Shown here piece by piece: positions 47,340 through 57,100 of a DNA stretch of 64,000 nt. The notes beneath the pieces were generated by a model. It made no database searches. It worked only from the letters and a program-made list of their open reading frames with translations, and was not told the DNA's origin. The position numbers were made by a program, and so were the translations under genes. Position 1 is the first letter of the stretch. The number at the start of each line of letters is the position of its first letter. Source of the DNA: Bacteroidota bacterium (GTDB lineage: Bacteria > Bacteroidota > Bacteroidia > B-17B0 > Aurantibacillaceae); NCBI GenBank assembly GCA_013297775.1, contig JAAFIL010000008.1, positions 50,845-114,844 on the forward strand, written 5' to 3'.

Positions 47340-48214
47340 TTTAAAGCATTCACTAAGGTTTTAATTTTTTCTTTTACATTACTATTAGGCTCGCACAAGG
47401 GTAAACGCACATACGATTCGCAAATGTTAAGCCTACTCAAGGCGTATTTAATGCCTCCCGGATTTCCGTCGGCAAATAATTGTTCGGTAATATCGAGCAA
47501 TTTGTAATGTAAGGGTTGAGCCGTTTTAAAATCGTGGCTTAAGCACGCACGCACCATGTTCGAAAAATCTTTTGGAAACGCATTAGCCACCACCGAAATA
47601 ACCCCAATGCCACCTGCTGCAATAACAGGAAGGGTTAACGCATCATCGCCACTAATTAACGAAAAATGTTTTGGCTTACTTTTAATAATTTTCATCATTT
47701 GTTCAATGTTGCCGCTGGCTTCTTTGGTAGCCACTATATTTTTAAAAGCATTGGCAATGCGCAGTTGGGTATCGGCACTAACATTGCTGCCTGTGCGTCC
47801 TGGCACGTTATATAAAATGATAGGTTTTTTGGTGCTCTCGGCTAAGGTTTTATAGTGTTGGTAATAACCCTCTTGATTGGGTTTATTATAATATGGTGCT
47901 ACCGATAAAATAGCTTCAAAAGGTTTTAACGCTGTTTTTTTAATGGTGTGAACAACCTCGGCAGTGTTATTGCCACCAATGCCAAGTACTAATGGCAAGG
48001 TGTTGGCATTGGCTTTTACAACAGTATCTATAACGGTTTGCTTCTCTTCAATGCTAAGGGTTACACTTTCGGCCGTAGTACCGTTAATTACTAAATACTC
48101 TACTTTGCCAGTAATTAAATGCTTTACTAATTGGGTTAGTGCGTCGGTATCTACCGCGCCTTTTTTTGTAAATGGCGTAACAATGGCTACCCCTGTTCCT
48201 GTAAGTAATTTCAT
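47336..48214 (-). CDS. dapA: 4-hydroxy-tetrahydrodipicolinate synthase DapA
   Basis: Condenses pyruvate with aspartate semialdehyde in lysine/diaminopimelate synthesis. It is 292 residues from the ATG at 48214 (MKLLTGTGVAIVTPF); an in-frame TTG six codons upstream is less likely. The Schiff-base lysine is Lys164 (ATKEASGN) and the catalytic Tyr135 is in ILYNVPGRTG. The GTTAES motif lies at 45-50. First gene of an overlapping three-gene unit. Confidence 0.95.
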   Translation of the reverse strand: MKLLTGTGVAIVTPFTKKGAVDTDALTQLVKHLITGKVEYLVINGTTAESVTLSIEEKQTVIDTVVKANANTLPLVLGIGGNNTAEVVHTIKKTALKPFEAILSVAPYYNKPNQEGYYQHYKTLAESTKKPIILYNVPGRTGSNVSADTQLRIANAFKNIVATKEASGNIEQMMKIIKSKPKHFSLISGDDALTLPVIAAGGIGVISVVANAFPKDFSNMVRACLSHDFKTAQPLHYKLLDITEQLFADGNPGGIKYALSRLNICESYVRLPLCEPNSNVKEKIKTLVNALK

Positions 48215-48380
48215 AAGTTTAATGCGTAACAAATATAAGGTTATAATTTGTTAGAAACTCTTTTATACCCAATTCATTTAATTGGATGAATTAAACCTAC
48301 GCTTCACGGCGTATCTATTCTTCTCATTTCAAAGTTTGGTGATAAAAGACCTACACTAAGGAAAAAGGTTTTTCCTTAGT

Positions 48381-48539
48381 GGCTGTCTAGATTCTATTTA
48401 TTTGGAATGTTATAGGGTATTTTTTTATCAGGCGAAGCGCGTTTTGCAGGCCATAGCAGAGCCGCTAAGGTCAAAAAACGCAACGAAGCATGGTGAAAAA
48501 AGACACATAACAAACATTTTAAATAGAATCTGGACAGCC
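48381..48539. repeat. Long-arm hairpin element (159 nt)
   Basis: Arms 48381-48400 (GGCTGTCTAGATTCTATTTA) and 48520-48539 are complementary over 20 nt with one G-U pair. Inner stems are GCGTTTT...GGCC / GGTC...AAAAACGC and, at the tip, TAGC/GCTA around AGAGCC. The loop core CCATAGCAGAGCCGCTAAGG (48451-48470) resembles the interior of the element near 60700. It is intergenic between the desaturase gene and dapA. Confidence 0.68.
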
Positions 48540-48565
48540 TCTTAGTGTAAGCGCACTAAAATAAA

Positions 48566-49660
48566 CTAAGCTAAAGTTGGTGTGCGACCCAATTGTTTTA
48601 ATAAGGAAGCATGTGAAACCAAGGCTTGCCAAAACGTTTTTTGCGTGTAATAAGGCAAATTAAATTCGCGTGCCGTTTGCATAATAATAGGGGCAATTTT
48701 TTTATAATGCACGTGGCAAATATTGGGAAATAAATGGTGTTCCACCTGAAAATTAAGCCCGCCAATTAACCAAGTAAACCAAACACTTTTTTGTGCAAAA
48801 TTACTAGTCGTTTTTAATTGGTGAATGGCCCAGTCTTCTTCTACAATACCTGTTGGAGTAGGCTCGGGGAAAACCGTTTCGTTAATAACGTGTGCCGGTT
48901 GAAAGATAAGAGCTAAAATTAAACCGCATAAGAAGTGCATAATGCAAAACCCAGTTAAAATTAACCACCAAGGTAAATTGCTAAACACCATTGGAATAAC
49001 AAGGGTATAAGACATGTAAAATAATTTTGCAATCACCAGTTTAAATAATTCTTTTCCAAATGTTGTTTTTTTGGTAACCAATAAACCCATTTTGTTATAA
49101 CGCACTAATTGCACGAAATCTTTGGTAAGCATCCACGCATAAGTCATTAGCCCATAAAAAAACCAAGCGTATAAATATTGCCATTTATGAATTTTGCGTA
49201 GTTTATCGTGCGGCGAAAAGCGTAACCAAGGCACGGGTGCCATAATGTCTTCGTCGTGCCCAGACACATTAGTGTAAGTGTGGTGTAAGGTGTTGTGTTG
49301 CAATTGCCAGTTAATGGGGCTTCCACCAATTAAATACATAGAGTAAGTCATTAAGGTGTTCCAATTTTTGTTGCGAGCATAAACGCCGTGGTTGGCATCG
49401 TGCATTACCGATAAACCAATCCCGCTCATGCCTAAACCCATTAATAAACCCGATGCTATCATTAACCAGTAACTGGTGAAAGCATTGCTAACAATGAGGG
49501 TATAAGGAATAAAGTATAAGCAAAACATAAAGATGGTTTTTATCACCATCCCCGAATTTCCATATTTAGAAATGTTGTTGGTCTTAAAATATTCATCCAC
49601 CCGTTGACGCGCTGTTAAGTAAAACGAGCGATTACTGTTTTGAAAACGAATTGTCTGCAT
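48566..49660 (-). CDS. Membrane fatty acid desaturase
   Basis: A 364-residue integral membrane di-iron desaturase of the acyl-lipid/linoleoyl-CoA type. Three histidine boxes are visible: HDANH (87-91), HNTLHH (122-127) and QVEHH (305-309). About four to six transmembrane helices flank them. It introduces a double bond in acyl chains, probably for membrane fluidity. Monocistronic in appearance. Confidence 0.9.
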   Translation of the reverse strand: MQTIRFQNSNRSFYLTARQRVDEYFKTNNISKYGNSGMVIKTIFMFCLYFIPYTLIVSNAFTSYWLMIASGLLMGLGMSGIGLSVMHDANHGVYARNKNWNTLMTYSMYLIGGSPINWQLQHNTLHHTYTNVSGHDEDIMAPVPWLRFSPHDKLRKIHKWQYLYAWFFYGLMTYAWMLTKDFVQLVRYNKMGLLVTKKTTFGKELFKLVIAKLFYMSYTLVIPMVFSNLPWWLILTGFCIMHFLCGLILALIFQPAHVINETVFPEPTPTGIVEEDWAIHQLKTTSNFAQKSVWFTWLIGGLNFQVEHHLFPNICHVHYKKIAPIIMQTAREFNLPYYTQKTFWQALVSHASLLKQLGRTPTLA

Positions 49661-49753
49661 AATTAAAGTACTAAAAATTTTGCGTAAAGATACTTCATTA
49701 ATTGATTAATAGCTAAACTATTACCTCACGTATTTATGGTATTTTTTAACCAT

Positions 49754-50854
49754 TTACAGTGAATTAACAAATTGGTCGAACAAATACCGCGAGTCGTGTG
49801 GACCAGGACATGCCTCGGGATGATACTGAACCGAAAAGACAGGTTTATTTTTTAGACGAATACCTTCAATGGTGTTATCATTCAAATTAACGTGGGTTAT
49901 TTCGAGGGCTTCATTTTTGTTTATATCGTCGGCATTAACTGTAAAGCCGTGGTTTTGAGACGTGATTTCACATTTACCTGTTATTAAATTTTTAACAGGA
50001 TGGTTGATGCCTCGGTGTCCCGCATGCATTTTGTAAGTACTAACGCCTTGCGATTGCGCTAATAATTGATGGCCTAAACAGATGCCAAATACAGGTTTAC
50101 CCGTTGCTACAATTTGTTTAATTAATTCGGTTTCTTGAGGCATAGCACCGGGGTCGCCAGGACCATTGCTTAACATAAACCCATCGGGTGCAAAGGCTAT
50201 TAACTCCTCTAAAGGCGTTTTCATTGGGAAAACTTTTAAGTAACAATTGCGCTGTGTTAAACTTCGCAAGATATTTTTTTTAACCCCAAAATCTAAAACG
50301 GCTACTTTGTACTTAGCACTCTGCTCGCCAACTGTATAAACGTGTGTTGTAGAAACACGAGAAGACAATTCGAGCCCTTGCATACTTGGCACGGCATACA
50401 ATTGCTTTTTTAAATCTTCGACCGATAAATTATCCGAAGAAATAATACAGTTCATAGCCCCTTTATCGCGAATGCGGCGCACCAAAGCACGGGTATCTAC
50501 ATCGCTAATCGAAACAATATTATTATCTTCAAAATAAGTTTGCAAACTAACACTAGCGCGGGCGCGTGAAAATCCTGTGTTAAATTTCTTGCAAATCATA
50601 CCCGAAATTTTAACTGACTCGCTTTCCACATCGCTGGCTTCAACCCCATAATTACCAATATGCGCATTGGCCATTACAATAATTTGCCCAGTGTAACTAG
50701 GATCTGTAAAAATTTCTTGATAGCCCGACATGCCCGTATTGAAACAAATTTCGCCGGTGGTGGTGCCCAACTTTCCGGCGGCTTTTCCTTCAAAAACGCT
50801 TCCATCTTGTAACACCAATAGGGCTTTAGATTTAGCTTGATACTTTGCTTGCAT
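49754..50854 (-). CDS. carA: Carbamoyl-phosphate synthase small subunit CarA
   Basis: Glutaminase subunit supplying ammonia to CarB for pyrimidine and arginine synthesis, 366 residues. The class I amidotransferase triad is Cys259 (FGICLGHQ), His345 and Glu347 (YHPEA). The N-terminal CPSase domain starts LVLQDGSVFEGKAAG. Length is usual. carB is not adjacent. Confidence 0.95.
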   Translation of the reverse strand: MQAKYQAKSKALLVLQDGSVFEGKAAGKLGTTTGEICFNTGMSGYQEIFTDPSYTGQIIVMANAHIGNYGVEASDVESESVKISGMICKKFNTGFSRARASVSLQTYFEDNNIVSISDVDTRALVRRIRDKGAMNCIISSDNLSVEDLKKQLYAVPSMQGLELSSRVSTTHVYTVGEQSAKYKVAVLDFGVKKNILRSLTQRNCYLKVFPMKTPLEELIAFAPDGFMLSNGPGDPGAMPQETELIKQIVATGKPVFGICLGHQLLAQSQGVSTYKMHAGHRGINHPVKNLITGKCEITSQNHGFTVNADDINKNEALEITHVNLNDNTIEGIRLKNKPVFSVQYHPEACPGPHDSRYLFDQFVNSL

Positions 50855-50958
50855 AAATAAATTAGAAATGAAAATCTAAAGCGTAAAGATGCGATTTAAT
50901 TACAAGTTACACCTTTGGTGTTAATAGCTTTTTAATAAAAAACAAACGAATGGGCATA

Positions 50959-50990
50959 AAAAAAGCTGCCTAAAAAAGACAGCTTTTGAA
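50959..50990 (-). terminator. Terminator downstream of tRNA-His
   Basis: On the minus strand AAAAGCTGTC and GGCAGCTTTT pair around a T-rich loop, followed by a TTTTTAT tract. It begins a few nt after the 3' end of the tRNA-His gene, as expected for its terminator. Confidence 0.75.
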
Positions 50991-50991
50991 G

Positions 50992-51066
50992 GGTAAGTAA
51001 TGGGGCTCGAACCCACGGCCTCTAGAACCACAATCTAGCGCTCTAACCAACTGAGCTATACCTACC
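50992..51066 (-). tRNA. tRNA-His (anticodon GTG)
   Basis: The gene folds as a full cloverleaf: acceptor GTAGGTA/TACTTAC (one G-U), D-arm GCTCAGTTGGTTAGAGC, anticodon stem CTAGA/TCTAG with loop TTGTGGT (anticodon GTG), and T-arm GTGGG/CCCAT with TTCGAGC. The extra G at position -1 is encoded and faces C73, the identity pair of bacterial tRNA-His. The CCA end is not encoded, so it is added post-transcriptionally. Confidence 0.96.
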
Positions 51067-51152
51067 GTTTGAGGCGACAAATGTAATTAAATTTTATTGT
51101 TTTACAATTCGTTAGCCTCTAAAATTTTATTTTTTTTGAAAAAATTGCCCAC

Positions 51153-51452
51153 TTAATGGCCATAAATATGAACTTGTTTAAGAACGTAGTTAACCACCAT
51201 AAGCACGGTTGTAAATGCAAAGCCAATAACAATGCTGCGCGCACCGTGTTTAAAATCGAATTTTAAATGAAAAAGAAGCATCACAACCGTTATTAAAAAT
51301 GGCAACAAAGCTGGGTTATAGTGCAACGAATCCGCGAACTGCCCACGTAATAAGGCTATAAACGCCCGTTGCATGCCGCAGCCTGGGCATTCCATTCCCA
51401 AATATTTTACCGACAAGCAGGTAACCAAATGTTGTTCGAGCCAATTAATCAT
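51153..51452 (-). CDS. DUF2752 small membrane protein
   Basis: A 99-residue protein with the DUF2752 signature CPGCGMQRAF (about residues 22-31) and two to three hydrophobic helices. Function unknown. It follows the CCC-motif membrane protein gene by about 58 nt on the same strand, a common pairing in Bacteroidota (family knowledge). Confidence 0.85.
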   Translation of the reverse strand: MINWLEQHLVTCLSVKYLGMECPGCGMQRAFIALLRGQFADSLHYNPALLPFLITVVMLLFHLKFDFKHGARSIVIGFAFTTVLMVVNYVLKQVHIYGH

Positions 51453-51510
51453 TGCTTAAAACTTAATGAAATAACTTATTTGAGCCCAAAGCTTTTTTAC
51501 TTAAACGCTA

Positions 51511-51924
51511 TTAGCTTCCTAACAAAGCCCCGCCTAATACACTACCAAAAGTGATTCCAAGAACCGCAATCGCCGCAACAATATAAATTAAATGAAGCCC
51601 ACTTAATATAGTGCCAACAATGGCGCAAATACGCCCAGCATTGAGATTTTTATAAGAAGATACTGTAAATGTACTAGGGTTAGTTTTATAAATAGCTAAA
51701 GATTTGTTTGATAAAACTAAAGCAATAATACCGCAAGTAAGCCCAATAATACCATAACACCAACACGTTGCTATCGAAACAATACCTAGTACCAAAACCG
51801 CTGTGGCATTGGGAAGTGGCGTTCCACCACCTAAATTGTTAGTGGGGTCGGATGTGTTAAACTGTTGATTAAACTGTTGGGTTACTTGCTGATCGTTTGG
51901 GGTATTCTCATTCGGAATTTCCAT
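51511..51924 (-). CDS. CCC-motif / DUF4190-like membrane protein
   Basis: A 137-residue protein with a Gln/Asn/Pro-rich cytoplasmic N-terminus (about 1-40). Two transmembrane regions follow (about 42-75 and 95-130). The first contains TCWCYGIIGLTCGIIALVLS, the cysteine pattern of the Bacteroidota 'CCC motif membrane protein' family, here with only two adjacent-type cysteines. Function unknown. Confidence 0.75.
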   Translation of the reverse strand: MEIPNENTPNDQQVTQQFNQQFNTSDPTNNLGGGTPLPNATAVLVLGIVSIATCWCYGIIGLTCGIIALVLSNKSLAIYKTNPSTFTVSSYKNLNAGRICAIVGTILSGLHLIYIVAAIAVLGITFGSVLGGALLGS

Positions 51925-52017
51925 AGTTTTTCAATTTAATGCTAGGCTAAAATAGATATTTTTTTGAATGGTCAATGCGTTCGTTATAATGAAGTTGTTA
52001 AAGTCAAACGTTTGTAT

Positions 52018-53184
52018 TTACTCTAACTTTTTATAAAAATAAAAATCATGCAAGCTATCCTTTAATTCGGGATGAAAGATAAGCGTTAAATCGTTGAGTA
52101 CTTGATTGGGATAAAGCATTCCCGTTTCCCAGTAACTGCTATACCCTTTGGCGTTTACATGTTGGCAATAGTGATAAACGTTTTGGTTTTGAAAAGCAAG
52201 AAACGATTGGTAACGTTTATCTTGCGCAGCGATTTCGTTTAAAGAAGACACCGACGATGTGTTTATCCAAAACTGCGCTTGATTAGCCTTTTGATACACG
52301 CTTTCAAAACTTAAATTTAAACTACCAGATGCGGTGTCGTTGGCCCATAAATAATTAGCCCCTGCATCTTTAATCAATTGGGCTACCGAACTTTTTCCGG
52401 CAGGCATATACCACACATCGCCATATTTTAACTCGCAAAAAACACTTGGCCTGAGTTCAGTTTTTCGGGCAAGTTGAACAATGCGTTGATACTCCTTTTC
52501 AATGCGTGTAAATAAACTATCGGCTTGGTGGCGTTTGCCCGTAAATAGAGCCAAGCACTTCATCCATTCTGCACGAGCTAAAGCACTTTTTTCGAGATGG
52601 TCGTAACACATTACTAAAGGAATGTGGCGTTTATCGAGCCAGCTTTTGTAACTCGGGCTTTCGTTAACCATTCCAAAAGTTAATACCACTTGCGGATTTA
52701 AGGCAATGGTTTTTTCAACATCTAACTCAGGTCCTTTGGCTAGTTCCACTATTTTTTTGGTACGAATGCCTTCTCGTAAATTTGAGTTGTTGCTATAATC
52801 GGCATTATCGGTGGCACTCACCGCATTCATAGAGCCCAAGGCATCTAACATGCTTACATAAATACAACTCAGTGCGGCAATGGAACGAACTGGTACTTTT
52901 AAAGGTGTGCAGTTGGCAGTTGGCAAAAGCGTTGGTAACGAATCGTTGTACAATAGATAGCGGTTACTCGAATCTTTTGGTGTTCCGCTTAACGTTAGTA
53001 AAGTATAAGTAGCGCAGGTTTGTATAGAAAACCCTTTGGCGTACCGAATAGTTGTATCGGGTAACAAACTTGTAGTTGAACCTTGGTGGTGCGCTGTATC
53101 GCTTGGTTGACAGGCACTCATAAAAATAAAACAACACGAACAAAAAGAAAGAATGACTTTAAAAAACATAGCCGTTAATTTCAT
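52018..53184 (-). CDS. ABC-type substrate-binding lipoprotein (BtuF/FepB-like)
   Basis: A 388-residue lipoprotein from the ATG at 53184, chosen because it overlaps the upstream stop (ATGA). The lipobox MSAC gives Cys25. The mature part has the class III periplasmic-binding fold: a ALSCIYVSMLDALGS start, VEKTIALNPQVVLTFG, a long linking helix (SLFTRIEKEYQRIVQLA), and a second lobe with WYMPAGKSSVAQLIKDAGA. Ligands of the family are ferric siderophores, heme or cobalamin. No permease or ATPase genes are adjacent. Confidence 0.82.
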   Translation of the reverse strand: MKLTAMFFKVILSFCSCCFIFMSACQPSDTAHHQGSTTSLLPDTTIRYAKGFSIQTCATYTLLTLSGTPKDSSNRYLLYNDSLPTLLPTANCTPLKVPVRSIAALSCIYVSMLDALGSMNAVSATDNADYSNNSNLREGIRTKKIVELAKGPELDVEKTIALNPQVVLTFGMVNESPSYKSWLDKRHIPLVMCYDHLEKSALARAEWMKCLALFTGKRHQADSLFTRIEKEYQRIVQLARKTELRPSVFCELKYGDVWYMPAGKSSVAQLIKDAGANYLWANDTASGSLNLSFESVYQKANQAQFWINTSSVSSLNEIAAQDKRYQSFLAFQNQNVYHYCQHVNAKGYSSYWETGMLYPNQVLNDLTLIFHPELKDSLHDFYFYKKLE

Positions 53185-54155
53185 ACAGTTGGAAATGTTA
53201 ATTGAAAACAAGTACCTTTTGGAGTGTTATTGAGGATGCTAATTTGACCACCATGCGCTTTTACAACATAATGTACAATATAAAGCCCAAGCCCGGTGCC
53301 TTTGGCTTGGCGTGTTTCTTCCGATCCGCTGCGGTAAAACCGTTCAAATACGTTAGGCTTATCCACTTCAGCAATGCCGCATCCGAGGTCGCTAACACTT
53401 ATGTAAATTGTATTTTTTTCTTTCTTTAAAATAACTTGCACTTGCTTTTCATCGAACGAATATTTAAACGCATTGTCTATTAAATTAATCAGCACCGAAG
53501 GAAACACCAAGGCATCGGCATTCATTTCAATGTTTGGTTCAATAACAGCATTTAGTATTTTAGTATTCAATGCTAGTTTAAAATAACGCTGTAACACCTC
53601 GTTTACTAATTCACTCAATTGGATGCGTTGTAACTTAACAATGGTTTGTTGCGTATCCATGCGACTAACGTAAAGCACATTGTCTATTAACGAATTTAAC
53701 CGTTCGTTTTCATCTAAAGCATTTTTAAGAAGCTCCTCTTTTTTATCGGTTTGTAACTGATGCCGCTGAAGGGTTTGCAGTTGTAACTTAATGGCCGATA
53801 GCGGTGTTTTTAATTCGTGTGTAATGCTTAATAAAAAATTTTGATGTTGCTCGTTAAGTTTTACTTCTCTATCATGTGCTTGTTTTATTTTGTAAATACC
53901 GAATAGCAAAAGCAATAAAAATACAGTGCCTTCGCCCACTATCATAATCACTTGCTTTGTTTTTTTCTTGTGTAACTTTTGCACTTCATTTATAATGGTG
54001 GCTTGGTTGGTGGAAGAGAGAGCTGCTAAATTTTGTTTCTCGGCAATAATTTGTCCGGTTTGTTTAACCAATAATACTTCCCACCATAAAAATTGTAAAA
54101 TGATGTAGATAAACAGCAAACTTAACCAAACCAAAGATCTCGATTTTTTACGCAT
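53181..54155 (-). CDS. Sensor histidine kinase (HisKA-HATPase)
   Basis: A 324-residue membrane kinase with transmembrane helices at about 9-28 and 69-88 and a short periplasmic loop. The phospho-acceptor is His113 in SITHELKTPLSAIK. The ATPase domain has N-box LINLIDNAFKYS, G1 DLGCGI, and G2 GTGLGLYIV. No response regulator is adjacent. It overlaps the end of mfd by 8 nt upstream and the substrate-binding gene by 4 nt downstream. Confidence 0.88.
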   Translation of the reverse strand: MRKKSRSLVWLSLLFIYIILQFLWWEVLLVKQTGQIIAEKQNLAALSSTNQATIINEVQKLHKKKTKQVIMIVGEGTVFLLLLLFGIYKIKQAHDREVKLNEQHQNFLLSITHELKTPLSAIKLQLQTLQRHQLQTDKKEELLKNALDENERLNSLIDNVLYVSRMDTQQTIVKLQRIQLSELVNEVLQRYFKLALNTKILNAVIEPNIEMNADALVFPSVLINLIDNAFKYSFDEKQVQVILKKEKNTIYISVSDLGCGIAEVDKPNVFERFYRSGSEETRQAKGTGLGLYIVHYVVKAHGGQISILNNTPKGTCFQLTFPTV

Positions 54156-57100
54156 TGGCTTCGGGTTTTACAAAATTTGTAATGGCTTCAATAACTAAAC
54201 CCGCAGCTTTAATACTGGTTACATCTTCGATGGTTAAATAAAGTTTAGTTGGTAATTCTTTCAACACGCAACGGCTTGGGTAGGTTTGTACAAATTGCAA
54301 AGCCCCCATAAACATGGGCGACGAAAAATAGTCGCTACCTGGCTTACTTACAAAATAAGCTAACATTTTCCCATTTTTAAGCGTCAATTTTTCGAAGCCC
54401 AATTGCATGGCTCGCCAACGCATACGCACAAGGTTAATTAACTCGGCTGCTTCGGTTGGCAAGGGGCCAAAACGGTCGCGCAAGTTTAATTCGTAATGCT
54501 GCAAATCGTCTTCTTTGGTTATGTTATCTAACTCGCGGTAAAGAATTAAACGTTCGGTAAGGCTTTCCACATACCTATCGGGAATAAGTAAAGATAAATC
54601 GGTTTCGATAACCGTTTCTTTTACAAATTGACGCGAGAATACACTTTTATTTTCGACTTCAACACCGCCCATGGTTTCAATATACCAAGGTTCTTCTTTT
54701 AATTCTTCGATGGCTTCGTTTAAAATTTTCATATAGGTATCAAAACCCATATCGTTAATAAAACCACTTTGTTCGGCACCTAATAAATTACCAGCTCCAC
54801 GAATGTCTAAATCGCGCATGGCAATTTGAAAACCACTGCCTAAATCACTAAAATCACAAATGGCTTTTAAACGTTTCCGTGCTTCGGTGGTTAATGCCAC
54901 TTGCGACGGAACGAGTAAGTAACAAAATGCTTTTTTATTACTACGCCCTACCCGACCGCGCATTTGGTGTAAATCGCTTAAGCCAAAGTTTTGAGCATCG
55001 TTAATAATAATGGTATTGGCATTGCTAATATCGAGGCCACTTTCAATAATGGTAGTGGCTACTAACACATCGTAATCACCCTCCATTACCCCAAGCATCA
55101 CATCTTCGAGTTTATCGCCATCCATTTGTCCGTGCCCAATAGCAATGCGCGCATCGGGTACTAAACGTTGAATTAAGCCCGTCATTTCTATTATGCTTTG
55201 TACTTTATTATGTACAAAAAATACTTGCCCGCCGCGTTGCAATTCGTAACTAATGGCATCTCTAATAAGGCTTTCATCAAAACCGTGTAGTTCGGTTTGC
55301 ACCGGGTGTCGGTTGGGTGGAGGGGTTGATATAACTGATAAATCGCGGGCACCCATTAAACTAAACTGCAGCGTTCGTGGAATAGGCGTGGCAGTTAGCG
55401 TTAAGGTATCAATGTTTGTTTTAAACGTTTTTAATTTATCTTTTACACCTACACCAAATTTTTGTTCTTCATCAATAATTAATAAACCAATGTCTTTAAA
55501 CTTTATTTCTTTTCCAGCCAATTTATGCGTACCAATAATAATATCTATTTTTCCTTCGCCTAAACGTTGTATAATATCTTTTTGTTCTTTGCTGCTCCTA
55601 AAACGATTGATGTATTCGATGTTGCATGGTAATTCTTTTAAACGCTCAGAAAACGTTTTGTAATGTTGATACGCTAAAATAGTAGTGGGTACTAAAATAG
55701 CAACTTGTTTACTATCGCAAACGGCTTTAAACGCGGCACGTATGGCAATTTCGGTTTTACCAAAGCCTACATCGCCACACACCAACCGATCCATGGGATT
55801 TGCTTTTTCCATGTCTTTTTTAACATCGTTGGTTACTTTAATTTGATCGGGTGTATCTTCGTAAATAAACGACGCTTCTAGTTCGTGTTGCAAATAATTA
55901 TCACGCATAAAGCCCCAGCCTTTGCGGGCTTTGCGCTCGGCATAGAGTTTAATTAAATCATAAGCAACAGCTTTTACATTGCGTTTCGTTTTTTGTTTTA
56001 ATGTATTCCAAGCGGTGCTTCCTAATTTATCAATTCGAGGCACTTGTCCTTCTTTACCGCTGTATTTACTAATGCGGTGGAGGGAGTGAATGCTCACGTA
56101 TAAAATATCGTTGTCTTTAAAAACTAAACGCACCGACTCTTGAATTTTGCCATTCACATTTAATTTTTGAAGTCCTCCAAAACGGCCAATACCGTGGTCT
56201 ATGTGGGTTACATAATCGCCAGGGTTTAGCGTTAAAATTTCTTTGATGGTAAATGCTTCATCGGCTTTACGCTTTACCTCTTTTAATTTAAAGCGGTGGT
56301 AGCGTTCAAAAATTTGATGATCGGTGTAAATACCAATTTTTAAGTGATGGTCAATAAACCCTTCGTGAACGGTTAAATTAACATACTCTATAAGTGTATC
56401 GTAGGTGCGATGTTCTTTGGCCAGTAAATCATTAAAAATAGACATCAAGCGTTCGGCTTGTTTGGCATTATCCGTTAAGAAATAATTTTTATACCCTTTT
56501 GTTTTTTGTTCTTTTAAGTGATTGATGAGCCATTCAAAATTTTTCTGAAAACTCGGTTGAGGCAATTGTTCAAAATGTATGGCTTCGCTTTTACGGCTGT
56601 TGTTTAACCCAAACTCGATGCAAACAAAACGTTGCAAGGCTTGGTTTAACTCTTGCGGAGAAGCACACAGTAAATGAGGCGACACCTGCTTTATTTCGCC
56701 CTGCAAGGTGTTGTAAGCATCGGTTGTTTTTTCTAAGCGTTTTTTAAACACCTCTTCGGCATAAGCTATGTCTTCAAAAAATAACAGACTGTTCGCTTCA
56801 AAGTAATCGAATAGTAAGCCTTTCTGTTCTAAAAAAACACCCGAGTTAGTGTTGGGAATAATAGTTATAAAATCGTAATTAGCGGTAGAGAGTTGTGTAG
56901 ATGGGTCGAAGGTTTTAATGGCTTCTACATCGTTTCCAAACAATTCTAATCGGTATGGATATTCGTTGGCAAATGAATAGATATCAATGATGCCGCCACG
57001 AATAGAAAACTGCCCAGGCTCGAACACAAAGTCAACGTGTTCGAATTGATACGAACTTAAAAACTCTTGAATAAAATCAACCGAAAGTTTTTCGCCTTTT

